Positions 7,808 to 15,690 of a DNA stretch of 64,000 bases are shown here, piece after piece. A model generated the notes under the pieces. That model made no database searches. It was given only the letters and a program-made list of their open reading frames with translations, and was not told the DNA's origin. The position numbers and the translations under genes were made by a program. Within the stretch, counting starts at the first letter, position 1. Every line of letters begins with the position of its first letter. Location: the NCBI GenBank assembly GCA_041686855.1, contig JAWLDA010000005.1:1-64000 (forward strand), in the 5' to 3' direction. This DNA is from JAWLDA01 sp041686855. Its GTDB lineage: Bacteria; Bacillota; Limnochordia; DTU080; RSA5.

Positions 7808-8590
7808 ATGAGCGTGCGGCTACGAGAGTATGCGCCGGTCACCCTCGTCGTAGTAGTTGGCATCATTCTTTGGGAACTCTCAGTCCTTTACTTCGCCATT
7901 CCCAAGTACCTGCTGCCGGCGCCGTCCAAAGTGCTCACAGCGGTGCGCGACTCCCTGGCGACCCTACTCGGTGTCCACACGCCTGTCACCCTGATGGAAG
8001 CGGGTCTGGGATTGTTGATGGCGACGGCGGCCGGCATTTTGGGCGGTGGGCTTATTCACCTCTCAGGACTTGTACGGAGGGTATGCTACCCACTCGTCGT
8101 CGTCTCACAAACGATCCCTGTGATTGTCCTGGCGCCCCTCCTCGTCATCTGGTTTGGCTACGGCATTCTGCCAAAACTGTTGGTCGTGACACTCGCATGC
8201 TTCTTTCCGATGGTCGTCGCCATCGTCGACGGTTTGGACGGGGCCGACAAAGAGAAGTTAAAACTCCTCCGCTCCATGGGTGCGACGCGCCGGCAAGAGT
8301 TTTTGCTGGTGAAACTCCCTGCGGCGATGCCCAGCTTCTTCACGGGCCTGAGGGTGTCGGCGACCTACGCCGTGATGGCCGGCGTGATCGCGGAGTGGAT
8401 GGGCGCTGATGCGGGACTCGGCGTCTACATTGTACGCTCGGCTCACTCGTTCCGCACGGAGCAGGTCTTTGCCGGAATTCTGCTGATTTCAGTCTTTTCG
8501 ATTCTATCGTTCCTTGTCGTGGGATACGTCCGACGGATTGCGCTTCCGTGGGAGCGCTTCGTCGGCGAACAAAAGCGTGGAGGTGCTTGA
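7808..8590 (+). CDS. Thiamine/precursor ABC transporter permease (ThiX-like)
   Basis: A 260-residue inner-membrane permease of the SsuC/TauC/ThiX type with about six hydrophobic segments and the EAA-like loop around LRSMGATRRQEFLLVKLP, which contacts the ATPase. It forms a transporter with the binding protein at 8592 and the ATPase at 9599. The TPP riboswitch and the thiamine pyrophosphokinase at the operon end indicate thiamine or hydroxymethylpyrimidine-type precursors as substrate, rather than sulfonates. ATG 7808 has gaagggagtga just upstream. Confidence 0.88.
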   Translation: MSVRLREYAPVTLVVVVGIILWELSVLYFAIPKYLLPAPSKVLTAVRDSLATLLGVHTPVTLMEAGLGLLMATAAGILGGGLIHLSGLVRRVCYPLVVVSQTIPVIVLAPLLVIWFGYGILPKLLVVTLACFFPMVVAIVDGLDGADKEKLKLLRSMGATRRQEFLLVKLPAAMPSFFTGLRVSATYAVMAGVIAEWMGADAGLGVYIVRSAHSFRTEQVFAGILLISVFSILSFLVVGYVRRIALPWERFVGEQKRGGA

Positions 8591-8591
8591 T

Positions 8592-9602
8592 ATGCTCTCA
8601 ATCAATCAAAGGATAACGAAGTTTTTGGCTGCAATCTCTCTGGCGTTTCTCGTCTCGCTCGGCCTTGTATCTGGTGTTCATGCTCAAGAGAGGGCTATTT
8701 TAAACTTGGATTGGACGCCCAATACCAACCACACGGGAATCTACGTCGCGCTCGAGAAAGGCTGGTACTCCGACGCCGGCGTCGATTTGCGAGTGGTGAC
8801 ACCAGGCGCGGACACGAACGTGCTGGCCTTGGTCGGCGCCGGGCGGGCTCAGTTTGGCATCAGCTTTCAAGAGTTCATGACGAGCGCCCGTGTCGAGGGA
8901 GTGCCCGTGGTCTCGGTCGCGGCCATCATCCAGCACAACACGTCTGGATTCGCCTCAATCGGACGAGGGATTTCTCAGGCCAAAGAGTTTGAGGGGAAGC
9001 GTGTCGGCGGCTCGGGCCTTCCGATCGAGCGGGCCATCCTCAAGTACATGATGGCCTCTGAGGGCGCCGACATTGATAAGGTACGCTTCGTCAACATCCC
9101 CGGAAGTATGGATCTGATGACGGCTCTGCAGCGCCATTTTGATCTGGCGTGGATCTACTACGGCTGGCAAGGTATTGAAGCCGAACTGCGCGGGATTGAC
9201 CTCGACGTTGTGATGATGGACGAGTATTTCGATGCTGTCCCCGATTATTATACGCCGATACTCGTCACGTCTGAGAGGCTGATCGAGGAGGATCCGGAGC
9301 TTGTTCGCACGGTTGTTGCAGCGACTGCCCGCGGGTACACCTACGCGGCCCAACACCCACAGGAAGCGGCCGAGATCTTGCTTAAGTACGCACCCGAGAA
9401 CGATCCCGAACTTGTCGTGCGAAGCCAGGAGTGGCTCAGCCCGCGCTACATTGACGATGCTCCCTACTTCGGTTTTCAACGCTTGGAGGTCTGGGATCGC
9501 TTCGGCGCCTGGATGCACGAGAACGAGTTGATTGCGGCGCCCTTTGACGCTGCCTCTGCCTTCACCAATGAGTTCCTGCCACAAGAGGCGCCGGCGGAGT
9601 GA
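8592..9602 (+). CDS. Thiamine/precursor ABC transporter substrate-binding protein (ThiY-like)
   Basis: A 336-residue exported binding protein of the NMT1/THI5-like family; LDWTPNTNHTGIYVALEKGW is the characteristic N-terminal segment. A Sec signal peptide spans residues 1-31, with cleavage after GVHA before Gln32; there is no lipobox cysteine, which implies a periplasmic rather than lipid-anchored protein. The start ATG 8592 follows gtggaggtgcttgat. Its stop overlaps the GTG start of the ATPase gene by four bases, indicating translational coupling. Confidence 0.9.
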   Translation: MLSINQRITKFLAAISLAFLVSLGLVSGVHAQERAILNLDWTPNTNHTGIYVALEKGWYSDAGVDLRVVTPGADTNVLALVGAGRAQFGISFQEFMTSARVEGVPVVSVAAIIQHNTSGFASIGRGISQAKEFEGKRVGGSGLPIERAILKYMMASEGADIDKVRFVNIPGSMDLMTALQRHFDLAWIYYGWQGIEAELRGIDLDVVMMDEYFDAVPDYYTPILVTSERLIEEDPELVRTVVAATARGYTYAAQHPQEAAEILLKYAPENDPELVVRSQEWLSPRYIDDAPYFGFQRLEVWDRFGAWMHENELIAAPFDAASAFTNEFLPQEAPAE

Positions 9603-10414
9603 CTCAAAGAGTGAGCGCTCCCGCTCGACTGCGTGTGCACGAGGTGAGCAAGGCGTTCCGGCACAACGACGGCGCCTTGCTTGTCCTCGACCGCCTATCG
9701 GTCCGGGTGGCGGCGCGCGAATTTGTCGCTCTCCTCGGACCGAGCGGTTGCGGGAAGAGTACGTTGTTAGAGATCCTCTGTGGTCTCCAGTCGCCGGACT
9801 CGGGGTGGATTGAGGTGGACGGACGTCGTCCAGAACGCCTGGCGGGCCACGTAGCGTACATGCCCCAAAACGATCTGCTTTTCCCGTGGCGTAAGACGAT
9901 CGACAACGTCATCCTGCCCCTGGTGATCAGGGGGGTGCCAAAGCGAAAGGCCGAAGAGCGAGCCCTGGCATGGTTCGGGCTCTTTGGCCTCGAGGGCTTC
10001 CAAGATGCTTACCCTGGACAGTTATCCGGCGGCATGCGGCAGCGGGCCGCGCTCTTGCGCACGTTCTTGACGGAACGGGATATCGTCGCGCTGGACGAGC
10101 CCTTTGGAGCGCTCGACGCACACACACGCCGCCGCCTACAGCAGTGGCTCGCCGACTTGCGACGCCAACTCGACCACACGACTCTCCTCGTCACGCACGA
10201 CATTGACGAGGCGTTGCTACTCGCTGATCGCGTCATCGTCTTGAGTCGCCGCCCGGCTCGAGTGGTGGCCGACGTACCAGTTAGGTTAAAGGCGCCCCGC
10301 AGTCTTGTCGATCGCGATTTCGTGGCGCTCAAGGGGCGCATCATGGAGCTACTCGAAGGGGACGGTACCGAGCCCAGAGAAGCGCATAAAGGCGTAGCTC
10401 CACAAGAGACGTGA
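9599..10414 (+). CDS. Thiamine/precursor ABC transporter ATPase (ThiZ-like)
   Basis: A 271-residue ABC ATPase energising the ThiX/ThiY-like importer. Walker A is GPSGCGKST (47-55), the signature is LSGGMRQR, Walker B is IVALDEPFGALD and the switch histidine lies in VTHDIDEA. It overlaps the previous gene by four bases; a second GTG at 9611 is an alternative start. Sequence alone would also fit nitrate/sulfonate/taurine ATPases; operon context decides. Confidence 0.9.
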   Translation: MTQRVSAPARLRVHEVSKAFRHNDGALLVLDRLSVRVAAREFVALLGPSGCGKSTLLEILCGLQSPDSGWIEVDGRRPERLAGHVAYMPQNDLLFPWRKTIDNVILPLVIRGVPKRKAEERALAWFGLFGLEGFQDAYPGQLSGGMRQRAALLRTFLTERDIVALDEPFGALDAHTRRRLQQWLADLRRQLDHTTLLVTHDIDEALLLADRVIVLSRRPARVVADVPVRLKAPRSLVDRDFVALKGRIMELLEGDGTEPREAHKGVAPQET

Positions 10415-10428
10415 AGGAGTGGTGCAGG

Positions 10429-11073
10429 GTGGGTCGACGAGCGCTCATCTTTGCCGGTGGGAGTTGGGACGAGGTGGATGGGCCGCAATCAGCCTTGATC
10501 GCCGGGTCGTGGGATTGGGTGATCTGCGCTGACTCCGGGGCGCGCCACGCCCTCGCGCTGGGGTTCCGCCCCGACGTGTTGGTAGGTGACTTCGACTCTA
10601 TCCGCGAGTCGGATGCAGCTCGCCTCGCCGACATCCCTCGACTCCGCTACCCGGCGGAGAAGGACCAGACCGACACGCACATTGCCGTTGAATGGGCCCT
10701 CGATCAGGGGGCTGATTACATCCTCATCGCGGCGGGTTTGGGCACCCGTTTCGATCACACCCTAGCCAACGCCCATCTGCTCGTCGCCATCGCCGAGAGG
10801 GGAGCCGCGGGGGTGATTACCGACGGTCGGCAGGCGGGCTACCTGTTGACGGACCACCTTGCGCTTCGAGCGCCGCCCGGCACTCCGGTGAGCATTCTAC
10901 CGCTCACGCCGGTGTTGGAAGGGATTACACTCAGAGGACTGCGGTGGGAGCTGTACGATGACACGGTGAGACTCGGCGAGTCGAGGACGGTGAGCAACGA
11001 GTTCGCCGATGAACGCGGCGAGCTCGCGCTGAAGCGTGGCATGGCCCTCGTGATTGTCGGTGCGTTGGATTAG
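10429..11073 (+). CDS. thiN: Thiamine diphosphokinase
   Basis: A 214-residue cytoplasmic enzyme converting thiamine and ATP to thiamine pyrophosphate and AMP. Characteristic motifs are CADSGARHAL, LVGDFDSI, the DQTDTH segment binding Mg-ATP and GTRFDHTLAN. GTG 10429 is preferred because AAGGAG ends nine bases before it; the in-frame GTG at 10411 overlaps that ribosome binding site. As last gene of the riboswitch operon it traps imported thiamine as TPP, which feeds back on the riboswitch. Confidence 0.95.
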   Translation: MGRRALIFAGGSWDEVDGPQSALIAGSWDWVICADSGARHALALGFRPDVLVGDFDSIRESDAARLADIPRLRYPAEKDQTDTHIAVEWALDQGADYILIAAGLGTRFDHTLANAHLLVAIAERGAAGVITDGRQAGYLLTDHLALRAPPGTPVSILPLTPVLEGITLRGLRWELYDDTVRLGESRTVSNEFADERGELALKRGMALVIVGALD

Positions 11074-11134
11074 TACGCGGGCGCATGCTTCGGCGTAAAA
11101 TGCCACACCTTAAGCGTGCGAAAGGGTGGTTTGA

Positions 11135-12397
11135 ATGGCACGCGCAGGAGTCGGCAGACCCCGGGTTGTAATCGTCGGCGCCGGATTTGGCGGTTTATGG
11201 ACTGCGAAGGGATTGGCCGGCCATAATGTGGATGTCACGATCATTGACCGGCACAATTACCACACCTTCATCCCGTTGCTTTACCAAGTAGCCGCGGCGG
11301 AGCTGGCGCCGGAGCAAATCGCCTACCCTGTGCGCGGTGTGATACGCCGCCATCAGAACGTCCGCTTTCTGATGGAGAACGTCAAAGGGGTCGACCTCGA
11401 ACGGCGTGAGGTGGCGACGGACGACGAAGTGTTGGGGTTCGATTATCTCGTCCTGGCCGCCGGCAGTGTCACCAACTTTTTCGGGAACGACTCCATCGCA
11501 CGCCATGCATTTGGCATGAAGGACTTGGGTGAGTCGGTGAAGTTGCGTTCGCACATTCTAGCCTCGTGTGAAGCGGCGGCGCACGAGCAGGATCCCGAGC
11601 AGCGCAAGGCGCGTCTCACGTTTGTCGTCGTCGGAGGCGGCCCGACGGGGGTCGAGTTTGCCGCCACCCTTGCGGAGCTCGTCTGGACTGTCTTGGCGAA
11701 GGACTTCCCCGAAGTCGATTTTAGCGAGGCACAAGTCCTCCTCCTCGAAGCAATGGAGACCATCCTGCCGTCCCTACCCGAGAATTTGCGCGAATACACC
11801 CGCCGTACGCTGGAGGGCAAGGGGGTCCAAGTCCGACTCGGCGCGCTGGTCTCCGGAGCGACAGACCACTCCGTCGAGCTCAAGGATGGAACGGTGATCC
11901 CTACCCACACGCTTGTGTGGACTGCCGGCGTGCGCGCCAGCCTTCTCGCAGACAATCTCGGCGTCGAACAGGGCCGCGGAGGCCGCGTAACGGTGAACGA
12001 GTTCCTACAAGTACCCTCCCGCCCGGAAGTGTTTGTCATCGGGGATATGGCGCTTTCGCAGGACGCGGATGGCAACCCCGTCCCTCAGGTCGCACCGGCG
12101 GCCATTCAACACGGTGAGATGACGGCGGCGAACATCCTGCGCCATATCAAGGGTGTCGAACTGAAGCCTTTTCGGTATCGAGATCGTGGGACGATGATCA
12201 CAATCGGACGCAGTCGGGGGGTCGCTCGCATGTGGGGGCGTTCGGTGCGCGGCTTTACCGCGTGGGCCGCCTGGTTGGTTGTCCACGTGGCCAAACTCGT
12301 CGGCTTCCGCAACCGTCTGTTGGTCGTGACCAACTGGGCGTGGAATTTTATCTTTTACGATCGAGCCGTGCGTCTCATTATTAAGGGATCGGATTAG
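11135..12397 (+). CDS. ndh: Type II NADH dehydrogenase
   Basis: A 420-residue FAD-dependent, non-proton-pumping NADH:quinone oxidoreductase. The first dinucleotide-binding motif is VIVGAGFGGLWTA near the N-terminus, followed by HNYHTFIPLLYQVA, a typical NDH-2 segment; the second Rossmann motif is FVVVGGGPTGVEFAA. The C-terminal part has FVIGDMALSQ (FAD) and a hydrophobic/amphipathic tail for membrane attachment. ATG 11135 follows aaagggtggtttga. Its stop overlaps the stop of the converging phosphorelay gene by three bases, so no terminator separates them. Confidence 0.92.
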   Translation: MARAGVGRPRVVIVGAGFGGLWTAKGLAGHNVDVTIIDRHNYHTFIPLLYQVAAAELAPEQIAYPVRGVIRRHQNVRFLMENVKGVDLERREVATDDEVLGFDYLVLAAGSVTNFFGNDSIARHAFGMKDLGESVKLRSHILASCEAAAHEQDPEQRKARLTFVVVGGGPTGVEFAATLAELVWTVLAKDFPEVDFSEAQVLLLEAMETILPSLPENLREYTRRTLEGKGVQVRLGALVSGATDHSVELKDGTVIPTHTLVWTAGVRASLLADNLGVEQGRGGRVTVNEFLQVPSRPEVFVIGDMALSQDADGNPVPQVAPAAIQHGEMTAANILRHIKGVELKPFRYRDRGTMITIGRSRGVARMWGRSVRGFTAWAAWLVVHVAKLVGFRNRLLVVTNWAWNFIFYDRAVRLIIKGSD

Positions 12398-13536
12398 CCT
12401 GCGCGAACGTCTTGCTCAAGGAGCGGCAACTTCACTGTAAAGACAGAGCCCGTTCCTTCCTTGTTGGGCTCCGCCCATATCTCGCCGTCGTGACTCTCCA
12501 CGATCGCGCGACAGATAAATAGGCCCAAGCCAATCCCGCCCAAATCGTACGGCGTAACGTTGGGCGCACGAAAGAATGCATCAAAGATACTCTCCGTCTG
12601 GTCGGCGGGGACGCCAAGGCCCTGGTCGGCCACTGACACGTATGCGTAGCCCTCGTTTATGACGATGTTGACGGTTACGGCGCCGCCGCTCGGAGAGTAC
12701 TTGACGGCGTTCTCTAGGAGATTGTGCATGACTTGGACCAGCCTTCGGTAATCGCCGAAGACCCAGGCCTCGGTCACGTCGTCACCTCGGCGGACCTGGT
12801 GGAGACGCTCGGCGGCGCGAAAGGGCTCCAGCGCTGTCTCAATCACATCGACGAGGTTGATCCGTTTCGCACGGAATTCAAGCATCTCCTTCTGCGCTCG
12901 AAACGCCTCCAGTACATCGTTGAGGAGCTCCGAGATGCGGTCCATCTCCCGCTCGGCTGTTTGAATTCGCTTAGGTAGGTCAGAGATCGTCTCTCCCCGC
13001 TGGGCTTTCACTCGCATCACTGTGAGAATCGCTTTAACCACGGCCATGGGATTGCGCAACTCGTGAGCCATGATCTCAAGGAATTGGGCGCGGGCAGCCG
13101 CCCGCTCGCGCTCGCGTTCGTGCTCTTGGATCTCATTGAGTAACCGTTGGCGCTCAATCGCGTACAAGAGCGCCCTGATCAGGAGAGGGGTGTCGAGGTG
13201 GCCTTTGACGAGGTAATCTTGGGCTCCGAGTTGCACTGCGTTGAGCGCAACCTCTTTGTCGTCGAGTCCGGTGAGTACCACCACGGGGATTTTGTTGGCC
13301 TCGGGTAAGAGGCGCTTAAACGTGTCGATGCCACGCGCGTCGGGGAGTCCCAAATCCAACAGGATGACATCAAAGTGATCCTGTTGAATTTGCTGGAGCC
13401 CCGAATCCAAGCGGTCCGCGTGTACAAGCGTGAAGCGCGGGTGGTCGGTCTCCCTAAGGAGCTCTTGGATCAGGCGAACGTCCAACGCGTTGTCCTCGAT
13501 GAGTAGGAGTTTGAGTGTGCTACTGCTTTTGTCCAA
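12394..13536 (-). CDS. Hybrid response regulator/histidine kinase
   Basis: A 380-residue cytoplasmic protein with an N-terminal CheY-like receiver (about 8-125, phospho-acceptor D61 in ILLDLGLPD), a short coiled linker, a HisKA domain with H158 in MAHELRNPM and a C-terminal HATPase_c domain (N box HNLLENAVKYS, G boxes VADQGLGVP and GGIGLGLFI). There are no membrane segments. It lies 9 bases behind the single-domain receiver gene and is the last gene of a phosphorelay operon. Its input is probably a phosphoryl group from the upstream kinase; the output is unknown. Confidence 0.9.
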   Translation of the reverse strand: MDKSSSTLKLLLIEDNALDVRLIQELLRETDHPRFTLVHADRLDSGLQQIQQDHFDVILLDLGLPDARGIDTFKRLLPEANKIPVVVLTGLDDKEVALNAVQLGAQDYLVKGHLDTPLLIRALLYAIERQRLLNEIQEHERERERAAARAQFLEIMAHELRNPMAVVKAILTVMRVKAQRGETISDLPKRIQTAEREMDRISELLNDVLEAFRAQKEMLEFRAKRINLVDVIETALEPFRAAERLHQVRRGDDVTEAWVFGDYRRLVQVMHNLLENAVKYSPSGGAVTVNIVINEGYAYVSVADQGLGVPADQTESIFDAFFRAPNVTPYDLGGIGLGLFICRAIVESHDGEIWAEPNKEGTGSVFTVKLPLLEQDVRAG

Positions 13537-13545
13537 CCTTGCACG

Positions 13546-13998
13546 TCACTCCCTGGGGATCGCGACGACAGCACACCAAAAGTGTTCGATCGATCGCGTC
13601 ACCTCGAAGAATTGGTCCAAATCGACCGGCTTGGTGACAAAGCAGTTGGCATGTAAGTCGTAACTCTTGAGCACGTCTTCTTCTGCCTTTGAACTCGTCA
13701 AAACCACCACAGGTATCCGTCGGAGATTGGGGTCGCCTTTGACCTCGGCCAACACCTTGCGTCCGTCGAGTTTGGGCAGATTGAGGTCGAGAAGGATCAG
13801 ATCGGGTCGACTCGCCGTGGCGTTGGCGCCCTCTCGCCGCAGGAATGCGAGGGCTTCCAGCCCGTCCCTGACGTGGTGAATACGGTTAGTAATTTTGTTC
13901 TCCTTAAAGCTCTCCAGCGTCAAGCGGGCGTCGGCTGGATTATCCTCCACCAGCAAGATCTCGATGGGCCGAAGATTGTGCGACGGGTGCGCATTCAT
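13546..13998 (-). CDS. Single-domain response regulator, Rcp1-like
   Basis: A 150-residue stand-alone receiver. The acidic pair is E18-D19, the phospho-acceptor is D71 in ILLDLNLPKLDG, and the conserved T101 and K123 (VTKPVD) are in place. The insertion before the phospho-Asp and the LNLPKLDGR motif are typical of Rcp1, the partner of cyanobacterial phytochrome kinases. ATG 13998 is preceded by aaggggagttcggccc. The gene starts within the last 59 bases of the kinase gene upstream, so the two are translationally coupled. Confidence 0.92.
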   Translation of the reverse strand: MNAHPSHNLRPIEILLVEDNPADARLTLESFKENKITNRIHHVRDGLEALAFLRREGANATASRPDLILLDLNLPKLDGRKVLAEVKGDPNLRRIPVVVLTSSKAEEDVLKSYDLHANCFVTKPVDLDQFFEVTRSIEHFWCAVVAIPRE

Positions 13999-15667
13999 GG
14001 GCCGAACTCCCCTTAGCTGTTGAGATGGTAAACGCAAAGACGCTTCCCTGGCCCGGCTCGGACGATTCCAACCAAATGGAGCCGCCGTGGCGTTCAACGA
14101 TCTTTTTGCAAATGGCCAACCCAATTCCCGTGCCGGGATACTCTTCGCGGGTGTGCAGGCGCTGAAAGATCTCGAAGATTTGGTCCTTGTAGGCGGCCTC
14201 TATACCGATGCCGTTGTCCTGGACCGTAAACACCCAGTCACCGCCCCTTGGGCGAGCCGTCACCTCGATGACAGGCTGGCGTTCGCTGCGAAACTTTAAC
14301 GCGTTGGCAATAAGGTTTTGAAAGAGTTGCGTGAGTTGAGAGGCGTCGCACTGAATACGGGGCAATGGTCCAACCTCGATGATCGCGTTGCATTCGTCGA
14401 TTGACGCTCTCAAGTTTTCGTAGACGATGTCGAGCACCTCGCGGCACTCGACCGGCTGAAACGGTTTGCCGTGCGTACCCAGTCGAGAGTACGTCAAAAG
14501 GTCGTTGATGAGCTTTTGCATGCGAGTCGCTCCGTTGACGGCGTAGCCAATGAACTCATCGGCGTCGTCGTCCAGACGGCCTTGGTAGCGGCGAGCCAAC
14601 AGTTTGGTGTAACTTGCCACCATGCGCAAGGGCTCCTGCAGGTCGTGGGAGGCCACGTAGGCGAACTGTTCGAGCTCGGCGTTGGTCCTCGCCAACTCCT
14701 CTGCGCGCTGCTCTGCCTCTGCCGTCCGCTCTTGAACCCGCTGCTCTAGGGTCTGGTTGAGCACCTTGAGCTGCTGATAGAGGGAGTTCAGCTGCTGTTC
14801 GGCAGCCTTGCGCTCGGTGATGTCCTCGAGCATCGCCATCGTCCCAACGATCTCGCCCGATGGATCGAGTAGGGGTGCCGTAAAGATCTTGGTGTCGATC
14901 GTGCGTCCGTCTTTGCACCGCCGGCGCACCTCAATGCCGGAGAGTGACTCGCCGCGCAGACACTTGCGGAAGAGCGCCGCGTACTCTCCGCGGTCTTCCG
15001 CAGGCACCGTGGGTGGAGGGCGTCCAATCACTTCGGCCTGTGTCCACCCAAAGATCCGCTCCGACGCCGGGTTCCAAATTTGCACGTTCCCGTTTGTGTC
15101 GAGGGAGTAGACGGCAAGAGGCGCAGCCTGAACCACGGCTTGAAACGATGCCTCTGCCTCGAGGTATGCCGCCTCGCGCGCCCGGCGCCTCGAGATATCG
15201 TGAAAGATGAGCGCGATCCAGAGCGTCTCTTGGCGCGTTAAACGGCCAGCCGAGATCTCAATGGGAAACGTGTCCCCTCCCCCTTTACGCAGCCCTTCGC
15301 CTTCAAATTGAAGCGGAGTGGTCTGGCGGGTGGCGGCGACATGAGCAAACGTTTGAAGTCGACGCATGCACTCGGTTTGTGTCTCGGGTGAGAAGAGATG
15401 CGCGATGGACGTGCCGGGGAGTTCGTCGGCTGAGTAGCCAAAGACGTCCAAGGCCTTGGGGCTGGCGTAGGTGATTTGCAGGTCTAGATCGACACACACG
15501 ACGGGATCTGGGATAATTGCGGGAATTTCTATTGGGTTGATTAACAGTGCACTCACCCCAATCAGATTTCTAAAGCGTTCGGTACCTGTCGCAGGGGCTC
15601 CTTTGAAAAGGTGTGAATTCGCATCGTTAGGGCAGGGAAGCGGTAACTTCCGGATAATGTAACTCAT
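13940..15667 (-). CDS. PAS-domain sensor histidine kinase
   Basis: About 575 residues with no transmembrane segment: two PAS domains (the first around PDPVVCVDLDLQITYAS, the second around LAVYSLDTNGNVQIWN, each followed by a PAC-type segment), a coiled coil rich in Glu and Gln, HisKA with the phospho-accepting histidine in ASHDLQEPLRM, and HATPase_c with NLIANALKF and GTGIGLAICKK. The catalytic half resembles phytochrome-type and other soluble kinases. The start is uncertain: ATG 15667 is used, but GTG 15697 would overlap the divergent ABC gene. The ligand of the PAS domains is unknown. Confidence 0.88.
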   Translation of the reverse strand: MSYIIRKLPLPCPNDANSHLFKGAPATGTERFRNLIGVSALLINPIEIPAIIPDPVVCVDLDLQITYASPKALDVFGYSADELPGTSIAHLFSPETQTECMRRLQTFAHVAATRQTTPLQFEGEGLRKGGGDTFPIEISAGRLTRQETLWIALIFHDISRRRAREAAYLEAEASFQAVVQAAPLAVYSLDTNGNVQIWNPASERIFGWTQAEVIGRPPPTVPAEDRGEYAALFRKCLRGESLSGIEVRRRCKDGRTIDTKIFTAPLLDPSGEIVGTMAMLEDITERKAAEQQLNSLYQQLKVLNQTLEQRVQERTAEAEQRAEELARTNAELEQFAYVASHDLQEPLRMVASYTKLLARRYQGRLDDDADEFIGYAVNGATRMQKLINDLLTYSRLGTHGKPFQPVECREVLDIVYENLRASIDECNAIIEVGPLPRIQCDASQLTQLFQNLIANALKFRSERQPVIEVTARPRGGDWVFTVQDNGIGIEAAYKDQIFEIFQRLHTREEYPGTGIGLAICKKIVERHGGSIWLESSEPGQGSVFAFTISTAKGSSAHECAPVAQSSAHRDLAGGG

Positions 15668-15690
15668 ACGTTTGCGAGGTGTTCGTCGCG

